Numbered from the stretch's first letter, positions 1-8,624 are shown. The stretch: DNA of 30,307 nucleotides from Atribacterota bacterium (GCA_028696495.1 JAQVGY010000003.1:1-30307); one strand, 5' to 3'. Notes: generated by a model from the sequence alone, not told the origin. A program made the numbers and translations.

Positions 1-851
1 AATTGTTTTTCTTCTTGAATATCGTAACATTTAATGATATGGTAACCGAATTCGGTTTTCACAATATCACTTAAATTACCAGCTTCTAAGGAGAAGGAAG
101 CCTCTTCAAATTCAGGTACCATCTGCCCGCGGCTAATATAGCCTAAATCCCCGTTTTTTTCGGCCGAAGGACAGATAGATTTTTCTTTGGCAGTGGTTTC
201 AAAATCAATTATTCCATCATTAAGCTGGTTTAATAAAAGTTCTGCTTCTTCTTTATCCTCAACCAGGATATGGCTTATTTTTCTCTTTTCCGGCTGGAAG
301 AAAAAGCTCTCATATTCTTCATAGTATTGTGCAATCTCTTCATCTGAAATAGTGATTTGAGCATATTCATTATGTATCGCCTGGTCAACCATATATTGGT
401 TTTTTAGACTTTCTTTGAGCTGGTTCAGAGTCAGATTGTTTCTTCGTAAAGCATTATTAAAATCTTGTTCCGAACCAAAGCTGCTTTTAATCTGTTCAAT
501 CTCATCGTTTATCCTGCTGGCAGGGATGTCTATCTTTTCTTTTTCGGCATACTGATACAACAGGGTTGAATTTATCAACTGTTCAGTAATGCTATTTTTA
601 ATAGATGCCAGTAATTCATCACTGATGCCGGAAAGAGTCTGGCTGTCATATTGGGAAACAAAATTCATAAATACATTATGCCATTGCTGGTAATTTATCC
701 CCACACCATTGACCTGGGCAATGATATTGCCTGCCTGCTGGGAACGGGAACCGGATGACCTGTATTGTCCCAGACCGTAAAATATGGAAACAATGAAAAC
801 TACTACCATTACCAGTAGTATCGGTTTTATATTCTTTCTAATAAATTGCAT
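1..851 (-). CDS. SurA/PpiC-type peptidyl-prolyl cis-trans isomerase, membrane-anchored (partial)
   Basis: Read on the minus strand from ATG at 851-849; the frame runs open off the left edge (283 codons visible), so the C-terminus is missing. The product starts MQFIRKNIKP, followed by one hydrophobic segment at about residues 11-28, which suggests an N-terminal signal anchor with the rest outside the cytoplasm. Residues about 40-165 are helical and match a SurA_N-type chaperone domain (VNGVGINYQQW near its start). From about residue 185 a parvulin/rotamase domain follows, seen in KISHILV, the GDLGYISRGQM stretch and EFGYHIIK. The family helps fold exported proteins. An AAGGAGAA Shine-Dalgarno lies at 870-863, and a near-consensus promoter lies upstream. 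The gene is divergent from ligA. The family call is firm; the exact type (SurA, PrsA or SurA_N_3/PpiC) is not resolved. Confidence 0.9.
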   Translation of the reverse strand, partial: MQFIRKNIKPILLVMVVVFIVSIFYGLGQYRSSGSRSQQAGNIIAQVNGVGINYQQWHNVFMNFVSQYDSQTLSGISDELLASIKNSITEQLINSTLLYQYAEKEKIDIPASRINDEIEQIKSSFGSEQDFNNALRRNNLTLNQLKESLKNQYMVDQAIHNEYAQITISDEEIAQYYEEYESFFFQPEKRKISHILVEDKEEAELLLNQLNDGIIDFETTAKEKSICPSAEKNGDLGYISRGQMVPEFEEASFSLEAGNLSDIVKTEFGYHIIKCYDIQEEKQ

Positions 852-895
852 AATAATTAAAGTTCTCCTTAACATTTTTTAGGATATCGATTATA

Positions 896-924
896 AATAT
901 AATAGCAGCATCCATTTTTGTCAA
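896..924 (-). promoter_or_regulatory. Sigma-70-type promoter of the PPIase gene
   Basis: On the minus strand there is TTGACA (924-919), a 17-base spacer, then TATATT (901-896). This is a perfect -35 and a 5/6 -10. Transcription would start near 889, giving a leader of about 38 nt with the Shine-Dalgarno at 870-863. Confidence 0.75.
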
Positions 925-1141
925 ATATAATAATTATCAGCCCCATCTTTCGACATCAGGTAACTTTACTCCCTTTTTCCTTTTAAAAATATTAAAATAT
1001 ATAATTTTTATTTATATTGGTATAATAATACAGGATGGAAAAGCCATTTTCATATTTCTATCTGATTGGCCACAGGTAAGAAGGCCGTTCCTGAGATTTA
1101 TATAAAAAATTATGATAATAAATATTGTTATTAATATACTA

Positions 1142-1171
1142 TTGAGCTTTTTATTATTTTTGATATATACT
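1142..1171 (+). promoter_or_regulatory. Candidate ligA promoter
   Basis: TTGAGC at 1142-1147 and TATACT at 1166-1171 with an 18-base spacer. The predicted start near 1178 would leave under 20 nt of leader, which fits the weak Shine-Dalgarno in front of ligA. An alternative extended -10 (TGGTATAAT) lies at 1018-1026; either or both may act. Confidence 0.4.
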
Positions 1172-1185
1172 AATAAAAAAAGAAT

Positions 1186-3210
1186 GTGAATTCCATGATA
1201 GAAAAGAAGAGTAAGCTGGAAATAAAAAAAGAGATTGAAGAGCTGAGAGAAGAGATTAGAAAACATAATTATCAATACTATGTCCTCGACCAGCCCCTTG
1301 TTTCCGATTATGAGTATGACCAATTGATGAGACAGTTAATTAAATTTGAGCAAGACTATCCCCGGTTTGTCACACCTGACTCTCCCACTCAGAGAGTGGG
1401 GGCTAAACCATTGGAACAATTTATGACCGCCCAGCATTTAAGCCCTATGTTAAGCCTCTCTAATGCCTTTTCTGAACAGGAATTACTCGATTTTGATCAA
1501 CGTATCAAGAAGAATATTTCTGAGCAAATCTATGATTATGCGGTGGAATTGAAGATTGATGGATTGGCTATTGCCCTGCTTTATGAAAATGGTATTCTTA
1601 CCCGTGGTGCGACAAGAGGGGATGGCATTACCGGTGAAGATATTACCCAAAATCTGAGGACCATAGGGAGTATACCTCTCAAATTAAGAGAATTTAAAGG
1701 GATGGATGTTATTGAGGTGTATGGTGAAGTTTATATGAACAGGGAAAATTTTAAAAAACTTAATGAGGAACGCTTAAAAAAATCGGAGAACCTTTTTGCC
1801 AATCCCAGAAATGCTGCTGCCGGCTCTGTTCGGCAATTAGACCCATCAATTACTGCCGGCAGACAATTGGAAACCTTTATCTATCAGGCTACTTTTTCCA
1901 GGAATGATTATTTTTCCACCCATATGGAGCTCCTTGATTTTTTAAAAAAAGCCGGGCTCAGGGTTAACAGTAATATCAAATTATGTGCCACTATTGAGGA
2001 GGCAATAGAATATTGCAATTCCTGGCAAAAAAGAAAAAATGAATTAAATTATGATATTGATGGAATGGTCCTCAAGGTTAATCAACTCTCCTTGAGGGAA
2101 AGATTAGGCTCTACCAGCAAAAGCCCCAGGTGGGCTATTGCCTTTAAATTCCCTGCAGAACAGATGACTACCATAATAAAGGATATTATCGTGGGAATTG
2201 GAAGAACAGGGGCTCTGACCCCTGTTGCAATATTGGAACCGATTTTTATCTCTGGTTCAAGGGTTCAAAGGGCTACGCTCCATAACGAAGATGAGATAAA
2301 AAGGAAAGATATAAGGATTGGTGATACTGTGCTGGTACAAAAAGCCGGTGAAGTAATTCCTGAGATTGTACAGGTTATTAAAGAAAAAAGGAGTGGGAAA
2401 GAAAAGGTTTTCCAGATGCCTGACAGATGTCCCATCTGTGGTTCACAGGCAGTAAAATTAGATGAAGAAGTTGCTTCCCGCTGTAATAATATCTCCTGTC
2501 CCGCACAGGTCAAAGAAAAGATCAGACATTTTGTCTCCAGGGGTGCTATGGACATTGAAGGATTGGGACCGGCTCTCATAAATCAGCTGGTAAACAATAA
2601 TGTAATAAAGGATTTTGCCGATTTGTATTTTATAAAGAGAGAAGAGCTTTTAGCTCTGGAAAGAATGGCTGACAAATCATCAGATAATATTATTGAAGCA
2701 ATTGAAAATAGTAAGAACAGACCTCTCTCCAGTCTGATCTATGCCCTTGGTATTAGACATGTAGGTATATATGCTTCCCGACTGCTGGCGGAAAAGCTCG
2801 ATAACCTCCTTGATTTAGAAAAATTTAGTATAGAAGAGCTGGTTAAGATTGAGGGAATAGGTCCCATTATGGCAGAAAGTATTCTATTATTTTTCCAGCA
2901 AAAGGAGAATAGAGAAATTATCAAAAAACTGCAGCAGGCTGGAGTAAATTTCCAGTCAGAGAAGAAGACTGCTGAGAAAGGTATTTTAGAAGGGTTGCAG
3001 TTTGTGTTAACGGGAACTTTGAAACACTTTTCCCGGGAAGAAGCTAAGGATTTAATTGAAAAATCAGGAGGCCGGGTAACCAATAATGTTACAAAAAAAA
3101 CAGATTTTCTGTTATTGGGACGTGATCCCGGCTCAAAATATCAAAAAGCAATAGATTTAAAAATTAAGGTTATTACAGAAGAAGATTTTCAAAAAATGTT
3201 GAAAAGTTAA
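1186..3210 (+). CDS. ligA: NAD-dependent DNA ligase LigA
   Basis: LigA seals nicks in duplex DNA using NAD+, joining Okazaki fragments and finishing excision repair. The 674-residue length is normal. Visible domains in order: the Ia domain with the Tyr pair near residues 30-45 that contacts NMN; the adenylation domain with KIDG, whose Lys123 takes the AMP; an OB fold; a Cys4 zinc finger (Cys415, 418, 433, 438); helix-hairpin-helix repeats (EGIGP near 560); and a C-terminal BRCT domain from about 595 (LTGTL, then GGRVTNNVTKKTDFLL). The listed start is GTG at 1186. ATG at 1195, three codons later, is equally possible, and neither has a strong Shine-Dalgarno. The gene is followed after 26 bp by gatC and is probably cotranscribed with it. 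No unusual residues were seen. Confidence 0.97.
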   Translation: MNSMIEKKSKLEIKKEIEELREEIRKHNYQYYVLDQPLVSDYEYDQLMRQLIKFEQDYPRFVTPDSPTQRVGAKPLEQFMTAQHLSPMLSLSNAFSEQELLDFDQRIKKNISEQIYDYAVELKIDGLAIALLYENGILTRGATRGDGITGEDITQNLRTIGSIPLKLREFKGMDVIEVYGEVYMNRENFKKLNEERLKKSENLFANPRNAAAGSVRQLDPSITAGRQLETFIYQATFSRNDYFSTHMELLDFLKKAGLRVNSNIKLCATIEEAIEYCNSWQKRKNELNYDIDGMVLKVNQLSLRERLGSTSKSPRWAIAFKFPAEQMTTIIKDIIVGIGRTGALTPVAILEPIFISGSRVQRATLHNEDEIKRKDIRIGDTVLVQKAGEVIPEIVQVIKEKRSGKEKVFQMPDRCPICGSQAVKLDEEVASRCNNISCPAQVKEKIRHFVSRGAMDIEGLGPALINQLVNNNVIKDFADLYFIKREELLALERMADKSSDNIIEAIENSKNRPLSSLIYALGIRHVGIYASRLLAEKLDNLLDLEKFSIEELVKIEGIGPIMAESILLFFQQKENREIIKKLQQAGVNFQSEKKTAEKGILEGLQFVLTGTLKHFSREEAKDLIEKSGGRVTNNVTKKTDFLLLGRDPGSKYQKAIDLKIKVITEEDFQKMLKS

Positions 3211-3236
3211 TAGAAAAGGGGTATTTAGTAATTATT

Positions 3237-3530
3237 ATGTCTAAACAAATCGTTACGGAAAAAGATGTGGGGTATATAGCAAAGTTAGCTAAAATAGGAT
3301 TGAATAAGAGAGAAAAAGAATTATATTCCGGGCAGATAAATGACATTCTCTTATTTTTTGCCAGGATAAAGGAATTGAATACCGAACAAATAGAACCAAC
3401 TTTCTTTGAGGGAACCCCTTCACAACATTTTCATGAAGATGTTGTTATGCCATCATTGCCACAGAATATAGCTCTGGGAATGACCGGATGCCGTGAGGAT
3501 GGCTATTTTGAAGTTCCTGGAATTTTATGA
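3237..3530 (+). CDS. gatC: Asp-tRNA(Asn)/Glu-tRNA(Gln) amidotransferase subunit C
   Basis: This small subunit stabilises the GatA-GatB complex that amidates misacylated Glu-tRNA(Gln) and/or Asp-tRNA(Asn). At 97 residues it has the usual size. Family features are the N-terminal VGYIAKLAKIGL helix, a central helix with the segment IEPTFF (PT is typical), the acidic HEDVV segment, and the C-terminal FEVPGIL that packs on the complex. ATG at 3237 follows an AAAGGGGT Shine-Dalgarno at about 3216-3223. The subunits follow in the order gatC, gatA, gatB, a standard arrangement, and lie directly behind ligA. Confidence 0.95.
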   Translation: MSKQIVTEKDVGYIAKLAKIGLNKREKELYSGQINDILLFFARIKELNTEQIEPTFFEGTPSQHFHEDVVMPSLPQNIALGMTGCREDGYFEVPGIL

Positions 3531-3581
3531 AATTTTTAATAAAGATTAATAACTTTTCGATTTAAGCCGGAGGGTATAAAT

Positions 3582-5051
3582 TTGCCATTAAATGAACTGA
3601 GTGTAGTCGATTATTTGAATAAAATGAATAACAGAGAGATAAGTGCAGAGCAGGTATTAAAAGATATCTTTAACCAGATTGATAGAATTGATAAAACAGT
3701 AAAATCCTACTTATATCTCAATAAGGAAGAGGCTTTGTCAGAAGCAAAGAAGATAGACCAAAAAATTAAAAATAACGATATACCGCCTTTAGCCGGTCTC
3801 CCTGTAGCCATAAATGATAATATTTGTACCGGTGGTATGGAAACGACAGCTGCCTCCAGGATACTGAAAGGATTTATTCCCCCATATGATGCCACGGTAA
3901 TTAAAAGAATAAAGGATGCAGGGGGTATCATCATTGGGAAAACCAATCTTGACGAGTTTGCAATGGGAATATCAAATGAAAATTCTGCCTTCCAGATTAC
4001 TCTTAATCCATGGGATAGAACACGCGTTCCCGGTGGTGCCAGTGGCGGCTCAGCAGCCGCGGTTGCTGCAGATGAGACATTAATTGCTTTAGGGACTGAT
4101 ACTGGCGGTTCGGTTAGATTACCGGCTTCTTTTTGTGGTATCTCAGCTATTAAACCGACCTATGGACGAATATCGCGCTATGGGGTAATTGGCTGTGCCT
4201 CCTCTCTGGAACAGATTGGAATAATGGGGAAAGGGATTAAAGATTTAGCTATATTAATGAATGTTATTTCTGGTTATGATGAACTGGATTCCACCTCATC
4301 CCATATCTCTACACCTGATTTTCTGTTATCCTGCAGGGAAGGTATCAATAATTTAAAATTTGGTATACCAAAAGAATTTTTTAGTCAAGATTTGGATAGA
4401 GGAGTAAAGGAAAAGGTAATAGATTCCATCAACAGGATTTCACAACTGGGAGGGAAGATAGAAGAAGTATCGTTACCCAATATGGAATATGCCTTACCGG
4501 CCTATTCCATTATTGCTATGGCAGAAGCAAGCTCTAATTTAGCAAAATTTGATGGAATAAGCTATGGTTTAAGAATAGAGGATAGCGGAGACCTTGAAGA
4601 GATGTATTTAAAAACCAGAGGGAGCGGTTTTGGGGCTGAGGTAATTCGAAGGATATTGCTGGGAACCTATGTCTTAACTTCAAATCATTATGAGGATTAC
4701 TATTTAAAAGCACAGAAGATAAGGAGCCTGATTAAGAAAGATTTTGAAAACGTTTTTAAAAAATTTGATTTACTGATTGGTCCTGCCTCTCCAGTTCCTC
4801 CCTTTAAGCTCGGTGAGAAAGAAGATGAACCATTGGCTCAAATATTAGCCGAGATTTATACCTCTCCCGTTAATATGGCCGGGTTGCCAGCCATATCGAT
4901 TAATTGCGGTTTTACTGAAAAAGAGAGATTACCGGTAGGGCTGCAGATTATCGGGCCTCCTTTCCAGGAGGAGAAGATACTTAGAGTAGCATATAATTTA
5001 GAACAAGAATTAAAGGAAATTAATTCAGTCAAGCCTGATTTATCATTCTAA
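3582..5051 (+). CDS. gatA: Asp/Glu-tRNA amidotransferase subunit A (GatA) with a degenerate catalytic triad
   Basis: GatA is an amidase-signature protein that releases ammonia from Gln for GatB. The 489-residue length and the whole fold match GatA (TNLDEFAMG, GTDTGGSVRLP, KPTYGRISRYG, LPVGLQIIG). TTG at 3582 is set by a GGAGG Shine-Dalgarno at about 3569-3573. The family's catalytic triad is Lys, cis-Ser and nucleophile Ser. Here the nucleophile Ser177 (DTGGS) is present. The Lys of the usual IKDN motif is Asn78 (AINDN; AAT at 3813-3815). The cis-Ser of the usual GGSSGG is Ala153 (GGASGG; GCC at 4038-4040), exactly 24 residues before Ser177 as in the family. The Asp before the TTPVN-like motif, linked to Gln binding in S. 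aureus GatA, is Glu here (AEIYTSPVN). The gene is otherwise intact, so this is not a decayed pseudogene. Glutaminase activity is doubtful. Confidence 0.95.
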   Translation: MPLNELSVVDYLNKMNNREISAEQVLKDIFNQIDRIDKTVKSYLYLNKEEALSEAKKIDQKIKNNDIPPLAGLPVAINDNICTGGMETTAASRILKGFIPPYDATVIKRIKDAGGIIIGKTNLDEFAMGISNENSAFQITLNPWDRTRVPGGASGGSAAAVAADETLIALGTDTGGSVRLPASFCGISAIKPTYGRISRYGVIGCASSLEQIGIMGKGIKDLAILMNVISGYDELDSTSSHISTPDFLLSCREGINNLKFGIPKEFFSQDLDRGVKEKVIDSINRISQLGGKIEEVSLPNMEYALPAYSIIAMAEASSNLAKFDGISYGLRIEDSGDLEEMYLKTRGSGFGAEVIRRILLGTYVLTSNHYEDYYLKAQKIRSLIKKDFENVFKKFDLLIGPASPVPPFKLGEKEDEPLAQILAEIYTSPVNMAGLPAISINCGFTEKERLPVGLQIIGPPFQEEKILRVAYNLEQELKEINSVKPDLSF

Positions 5052-5128
5052 ATTATAAAGAACGTTTTAATTAATATTTTTTATATTTTTCTGGAAAATA
5101 GCAAGAAATGGAAAGATAGGAGTTTTGT

Positions 5129-6580
5129 ATGGGAAACGATACCGTAATAGGTTTAGAGATACATGTTCAGTTATTAACTAAAACTAAAATATTTTGTAAT
5201 TGCAGCACAGATTATTTTGACCAGGAACCCAATTCCCATACCTGTCCGGTATGTCTTGGTTTGCCGGGAAGTTTACCGGTATTAAATAAAAAAGCGGTAG
5301 ATTTTGCCATATTAACAGCCCTTGCTTTAAATTGTCATATAAATGAAAGCAATATTTTTCACCGGAAGAATTATTTTTATCCTGATTTACCAAAAGCATA
5401 TCAGATTTCTCAATTTGACCGGCCTCTGGCAGAAAACGGTTTTTTAGAGATAAGGACGGAAAAATCGGCAGAGAGCAGAAATATCAGGATTAACAGGGCA
5501 CATATGGAAGAAGATGCCGGTAAATTGATTCATCTGGAGAGGGATGGCAAAACGAGCAGCTCTTTAGTTGATTATAACCGCTCTGGAATTCCCTTGCTTG
5601 AGATTGTAACAGAACCTGATATACAATCTTCTGAAGAAGCAATTGTTTTTCTGCAAACATTGAGAAGTATAGTACAATACCTGGGTGTCTGTGACGGTAA
5701 TTTAGAAAGGGGTTCGATGCGCTGTGATGCCAATATCTCTATCAGGAATAAAGAAAATGGAGAATTGGGGACCAAGACTGAGCTGAAGAATATGAATTCC
5801 TTCCGAGCCATCAGACAGGCACTTGATTTCGAAATTACCCGTCAAAGAAGATTAATTGAACAGGGGGGAAAGGTGCTGCAGGAAACCAGGCGCTGGGATG
5901 AGTCAAGCGGCAAAACGGTCTTTATGAGGAGCAAAGAAGAAGCTCTTGATTATAGATATTTTCCTGAACCAGATTTATTACCTCTGTTCATCAGTCAATC
6001 CTGGATAGAAAGTATTGAAAATAATATTCCTGAATTACCGGATGAACGCAAAGAAAGGTTTATGAAAGATTACAAGCTTCCCCACTATGATGCTAATCGG
6101 CTGGTTGAGGTAAAACCATTGGGTGATTATTTTGAAAGAGCAGCTAAAAACTATAATAATTATAAACAATTAGCTAATTGGATTCTGGGAGAACTATTAT
6201 GCTATTTAGGTCAGGAAAACATTGATATAGACAAATCTCCAATTACCCCTGTTGCCTTAATTGAGTTGTTAGAATTGATAGATAGGGGAGTAATCAGCGG
6301 AAAGATTGCCAAAAACATCTTTGAAGAGATGTTTAAAACAGGTCAAAGTGCAGCTCTTTTGGTTGAAAAGAGTGGTTCTACACAGATTAGCAATAAGGAG
6401 GAGATTGATGATATAATTGAGAAAGTTGTAAGAGATAACTGTGAAACTGTACAGGATTATATTTCAGGTAAAGAAAAAGCAATTCATTTTTTAGTGGGAC
6501 AGGTGATGAGGTATACCAAGGGCAGGGCGCAGCCTGATATGGTCTTAAGTTTGCTCAGAGAAAGAATAGATAAAACATAG
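5129..6580 (+). CDS. gatB: Asp/Glu-tRNA amidotransferase subunit B (GatB)
   Basis: GatB phosphorylates the misacylated Glu- or Asp-tRNA and transfers ammonia to it. The 483-residue length is typical. It starts GLEIHVQL, with the Glu/His metal site of the family, then has four Cys (23, 25, 39, 42; CNC and CPVC) forming a zinc knuckle that many GatB proteins keep and some, such as S. aureus, have lost. The kinase core is conserved: RKNYFYPDLPKAYQISQFD, HMEEDAGK, DYNRSGIPLLEIV and YRYFPEPDLLP. The C-terminal helical and tail (YqeY-like) domains that bind tRNA and end in GQVMRYTKGRAQP are present. It lies 77 bp after gatA with an AGGAG site near 5117. Unlike its GatA partner, its active site looks intact. 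Confidence 0.96.
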   Translation: MGNDTVIGLEIHVQLLTKTKIFCNCSTDYFDQEPNSHTCPVCLGLPGSLPVLNKKAVDFAILTALALNCHINESNIFHRKNYFYPDLPKAYQISQFDRPLAENGFLEIRTEKSAESRNIRINRAHMEEDAGKLIHLERDGKTSSSLVDYNRSGIPLLEIVTEPDIQSSEEAIVFLQTLRSIVQYLGVCDGNLERGSMRCDANISIRNKENGELGTKTELKNMNSFRAIRQALDFEITRQRRLIEQGGKVLQETRRWDESSGKTVFMRSKEEALDYRYFPEPDLLPLFISQSWIESIENNIPELPDERKERFMKDYKLPHYDANRLVEVKPLGDYFERAAKNYNNYKQLANWILGELLCYLGQENIDIDKSPITPVALIELLELIDRGVISGKIAKNIFEEMFKTGQSAALLVEKSGSTQISNKEEIDDIIEKVVRDNCETVQDYISGKEKAIHFLVGQVMRYTKGRAQPDMVLSLLRERIDKT

Positions 6581-6653
6581 TTTAAACCATTTAAAATAAT
6601 AATATTTTTTAAAAAATGAGTAAATTTGATAAATAAAGAAAGGAGATGTGCTG

Positions 6654-6815
6654 ATGGACCGATACATATGTACAGTCTGTGGTTACGTTTATGACCCTGA
6701 AAATGGAGACCCTGATGCCGGTATTGAGCCGGGGACATCTTTTGATGATTTACCGGATGATTGGGTTTGTCCCTTGTGTGGTGCCGGTAAAGATGAATTC
6801 GAAAAGGAGGAATAA
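6654..6815 (+). CDS. Rubredoxin
   Basis: A 53-residue protein with two CxxC pairs: Cys6-x-x-Cys9-Gly (ICTVCGYVYDP) and Cys39-x-x-Cys42-Gly (WVCPLCGAGKDEFE). Together these bind the single iron of a rubredoxin. The GDPDAGIEPGT and FDDLPDDW segments are standard for the family. It carries one electron at a time in the cytoplasm. ATG at 6654 follows AAAGGAGA at about 6639-6646. The stop is two bases before the flavodiiron protein gene, whose Shine-Dalgarno lies inside the last rubredoxin codons. The two are therefore almost certainly one transcript, and this rubredoxin is the likely electron donor to that enzyme. Confidence 0.97.
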   Translation: MDRYICTVCGYVYDPENGDPDAGIEPGTSFDDLPDDWVCPLCGAGKDEFEKEE

Positions 6816-6817
6816 TT

Positions 6818-7993
6818 TTGGCTTTAAAAGAAATTTCAAAGGATATCTACTCCATCGCGATTATTGACTGGAATAGAAGGCTTTTTGATGAACTTATCCC
6901 CCTGCCTGATGGTACCAGTTATAATTCCTATTTACTGAAAAATCAGAAAGAAGGGTTATTGATTGATACTGCTGATCCCTCTAAAAAGGAAGAATTTTTT
7001 CAGAAACTGGAGGAATCAGAGGTTGAAAAAATTAGCTATATAGTTGCACAACATGCCGAACAGGACCATTCTGGCTGTATTGGAGAAGTGTTGAAAAAAT
7101 TTCCAGATTGTAAGGTTATTACCAATCGCAAATGTCTGGAATTGCTAATTGATGAATTGCATTTAAAAGAAGAGAGCTTTATCGAGATTAAGGATAGCGA
7201 AGTTTTTAATTTTGGAAAACATAAAATGCAGTTTATCTTTGCCCCATGGGTACACTGGCCTGAGACGTTTCTAACCTATCTGCCTCAAGAGAAGATTCTG
7301 TTTACCTGTGATTTATTTGGTTCGCATCTGGCAAGCAGTGAGTTGTGGTCTGAGGACAATATTACCAATTATTTAGCTGCAAAACGTTATTATGCCGAGA
7401 TTATGATGCCTTTCCGTAAGAATATTGGGAAACATCTCCAAAAACTGAAAGAGATAGAAATAGATATTATCGCTCCCAGTCATGGACCAGCTCATAAAAA
7501 TCCTGATTTAATTCTTAAAAATTATCAGGAATGGGTATCAGATTCGGTTAAAGACGAAGTAGTTATTCCTTATATCTCGATGCATGGCAGTACTGAAACA
7601 ATGGTTAAATATTTAGTAGAACAATTAATCAAAAGAGGTAAAAAGGTTACTCCCTATCACCTGACTAATACTGATATTGGTAACCTGGCTATGGCTTTAG
7701 TCGATGCAGCAACAGTGATTCTGGCTTCCCCTACAGTGTTGACCGGGCCGCATCCCCAGATTGTTTATGCTTCTTATCTCTGCAATATGTTGAGACCAAA
7801 AACTAAATTTGCGGGTATTATTGGTTCATTTGGTTGGGGTAGTAAGATGGAACAGGACATCTTGCAAATGCTGGGCAACCTGAAAGTAGAACTATTACCC
7901 TCAGTAATTAGCAAAGGATTCCCCAGAAGAGAGGATTTTAATAAATTAGATTTATTGGTTGATGATATTATTGAAAAGCACAAAACAATATAA
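6818..7993 (+). CDS. fprA: Flavodiiron protein (A-type, oxygen/nitric oxide reductase)
   Basis: A soluble flavodiiron protein of 391 residues that reduces O2 to water and/or NO to N2O, protecting anaerobes. The N-terminal metallo-beta-lactamase-like domain carries the di-iron ligands: His79-x-Glu81-x-Asp83-His84 (HAEQDH), His146 (WVHWPE), Asp165 (CDLFGSH) and His222 (SHGP). The C-terminal half from about residue 250 is a flavodoxin domain with an FMN phosphate loop (ISMHGSTETM) and the segments ASPTVLTGPHP and GSFGWGS. The rare TTG start at 6818 has AAGGAGG at the right distance. There is no fused rubredoxin domain, consistent with the separate rubredoxin just upstream. Whether O2 or NO is the preferred substrate cannot be told from sequence. 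Confidence 0.95.
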   Translation: MALKEISKDIYSIAIIDWNRRLFDELIPLPDGTSYNSYLLKNQKEGLLIDTADPSKKEEFFQKLEESEVEKISYIVAQHAEQDHSGCIGEVLKKFPDCKVITNRKCLELLIDELHLKEESFIEIKDSEVFNFGKHKMQFIFAPWVHWPETFLTYLPQEKILFTCDLFGSHLASSELWSEDNITNYLAAKRYYAEIMMPFRKNIGKHLQKLKEIEIDIIAPSHGPAHKNPDLILKNYQEWVSDSVKDEVVIPYISMHGSTETMVKYLVEQLIKRGKKVTPYHLTNTDIGNLAMALVDAATVILASPTVLTGPHPQIVYASYLCNMLRPKTKFAGIIGSFGWGSKMEQDILQMLGNLKVELLPSVISKGFPRREDFNKLDLLVDDIIEKHKTI

Positions 7994-8028
7994 TAGAAGA
8001 ATTTAATCATAGTTGAGGTGGGTAAAAA

Positions 8029-8550
8029 ATGAGTAAGAAAATTATACAGCCCTTACTAATCCTGTTATTCTTTTTCACACTTGGCACCAGCATAAGTTCT
8101 CAGGAATCCCTTGAAGAAATTCTATATCGTGATTTTAAAGATGTAGAGACCTTTGGCTACATAAATGTAAAAGTGCAGGGAGAACAGGCTTTTTCAATTG
8201 GCTTAAAGAGTGAAGAACTTACTGATTATGCCCGCTTAAAGTATAAAAATAATTTTGCTACTATTGCTTTTCAGGAAATAAGTGCTGGAGAAGCCTACCT
8301 CTATCAGGAGGAAGAAGAGGCCAAAAAGGTTGGTAGTATCTGGTTCAGGGTATGGACTGTAGGAGAAGACTTTCCAATAGCTTATTATATCGAATGCAGG
8401 GCAGGTAGCTATAAAAACTATGAGATGTGGAAGGACGAAGTACTGGGGTTTTGTGATGAGAAAGAGATAAAGCAGATTGTCAGACACGAGATAACCAGAA
8501 TGATGGAGAATTTGGCCATTACTTTTTTCAAAGTACGGGGAGAAATTTAA
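8029..8550 (+). CDS. Secreted protein of unknown function
   Basis: I do not recognise this 173-residue protein. It begins MSKKIIQPLL with a hydrophobic stretch to about residue 20 and a polar TSISSQES region, a typical cleavable Sec signal peptide. No lipobox Cys is present, so it is probably released outside the membrane. The mature part is acidic and looks like a compact alpha/beta domain (GYINVKVQGEQ; EAYLYQEEEEAKKVGSIWFRVWTVG; YYIECRAGSYKNYEMWKDEVLG), with only two Cys. ATG at 8029 has GAGGTGGG at about 8015-8022, 36 bp after fprA, so it may be in that operon. Nothing in the sequence links it to oxygen defence except position. Confidence 0.8.
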   Translation: MSKKIIQPLLILLFFFTLGTSISSQESLEEILYRDFKDVETFGYINVKVQGEQAFSIGLKSEELTDYARLKYKNNFATIAFQEISAGEAYLYQEEEEAKKVGSIWFRVWTVGEDFPIAYYIECRAGSYKNYEMWKDEVLGFCDEKEIKQIVRHEITRMMENLAITFFKVRGEI

Positions 8551-8588
8551 ATTACAGCCTTCCTGTTTTAAAAAATATTTATCCAGAG

Positions 8589-8624
8589 ATTGCTCTTCAT
8601 AATAAATAAAAGAAGAGGGGCAAT
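8589..8624 (+). repeat. Imperfect inverted repeat after the secreted-protein gene
   Basis: ATTGC-TCTTC (8589-8598) pairs with GAAGA-GG-GGCAAT (8612-8624, two bulged bases) over a 13-base loop. It has no following T-run, so it is not a clear terminator. It may stabilise the 3' end of the upstream transcript. Confidence 0.3.

Larger units (their letters stand above)
852..1185. other. Divergent intergenic region between the PPIase gene and ligA
   Basis: This 334-bp, very AT-rich gap holds the promoters of two divergent genes. Leftward there is a near-consensus promoter (896-924). Rightward there are two candidates for ligA: an extended -10 TGGTATAAT at 1018-1026, and TTGAGC (1142-1147) with an 18-base spacer to TATACT (1166-1171), which would give a very short leader. 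A 103-codon minus-strand ORF overlapping the start of ligA has no Shine-Dalgarno or family features and is not called. No RNA gene or repeat was recognised. Confidence 0.5.

Noticed and set aside
1012..1323. 103-codon minus-strand ORF with hydrophobic character at the ligA start
   Set aside because: Overlaps the conserved ligA N-terminus and comes from AT-rich DNA, which tends to encode hydrophobic runs; no Shine-Dalgarno.
3582..5051. gatA as a pseudogene
   Set aside because: Full length, no stop or frameshift, good Shine-Dalgarno, conserved elsewhere; only the catalytic positions differ.
6604..6617. AT palindrome ATTTTTTAAAAAAT between gatB and rubredoxin as a terminator
   Set aside because: Pure A/T with no GC stem; common by chance in such DNA.
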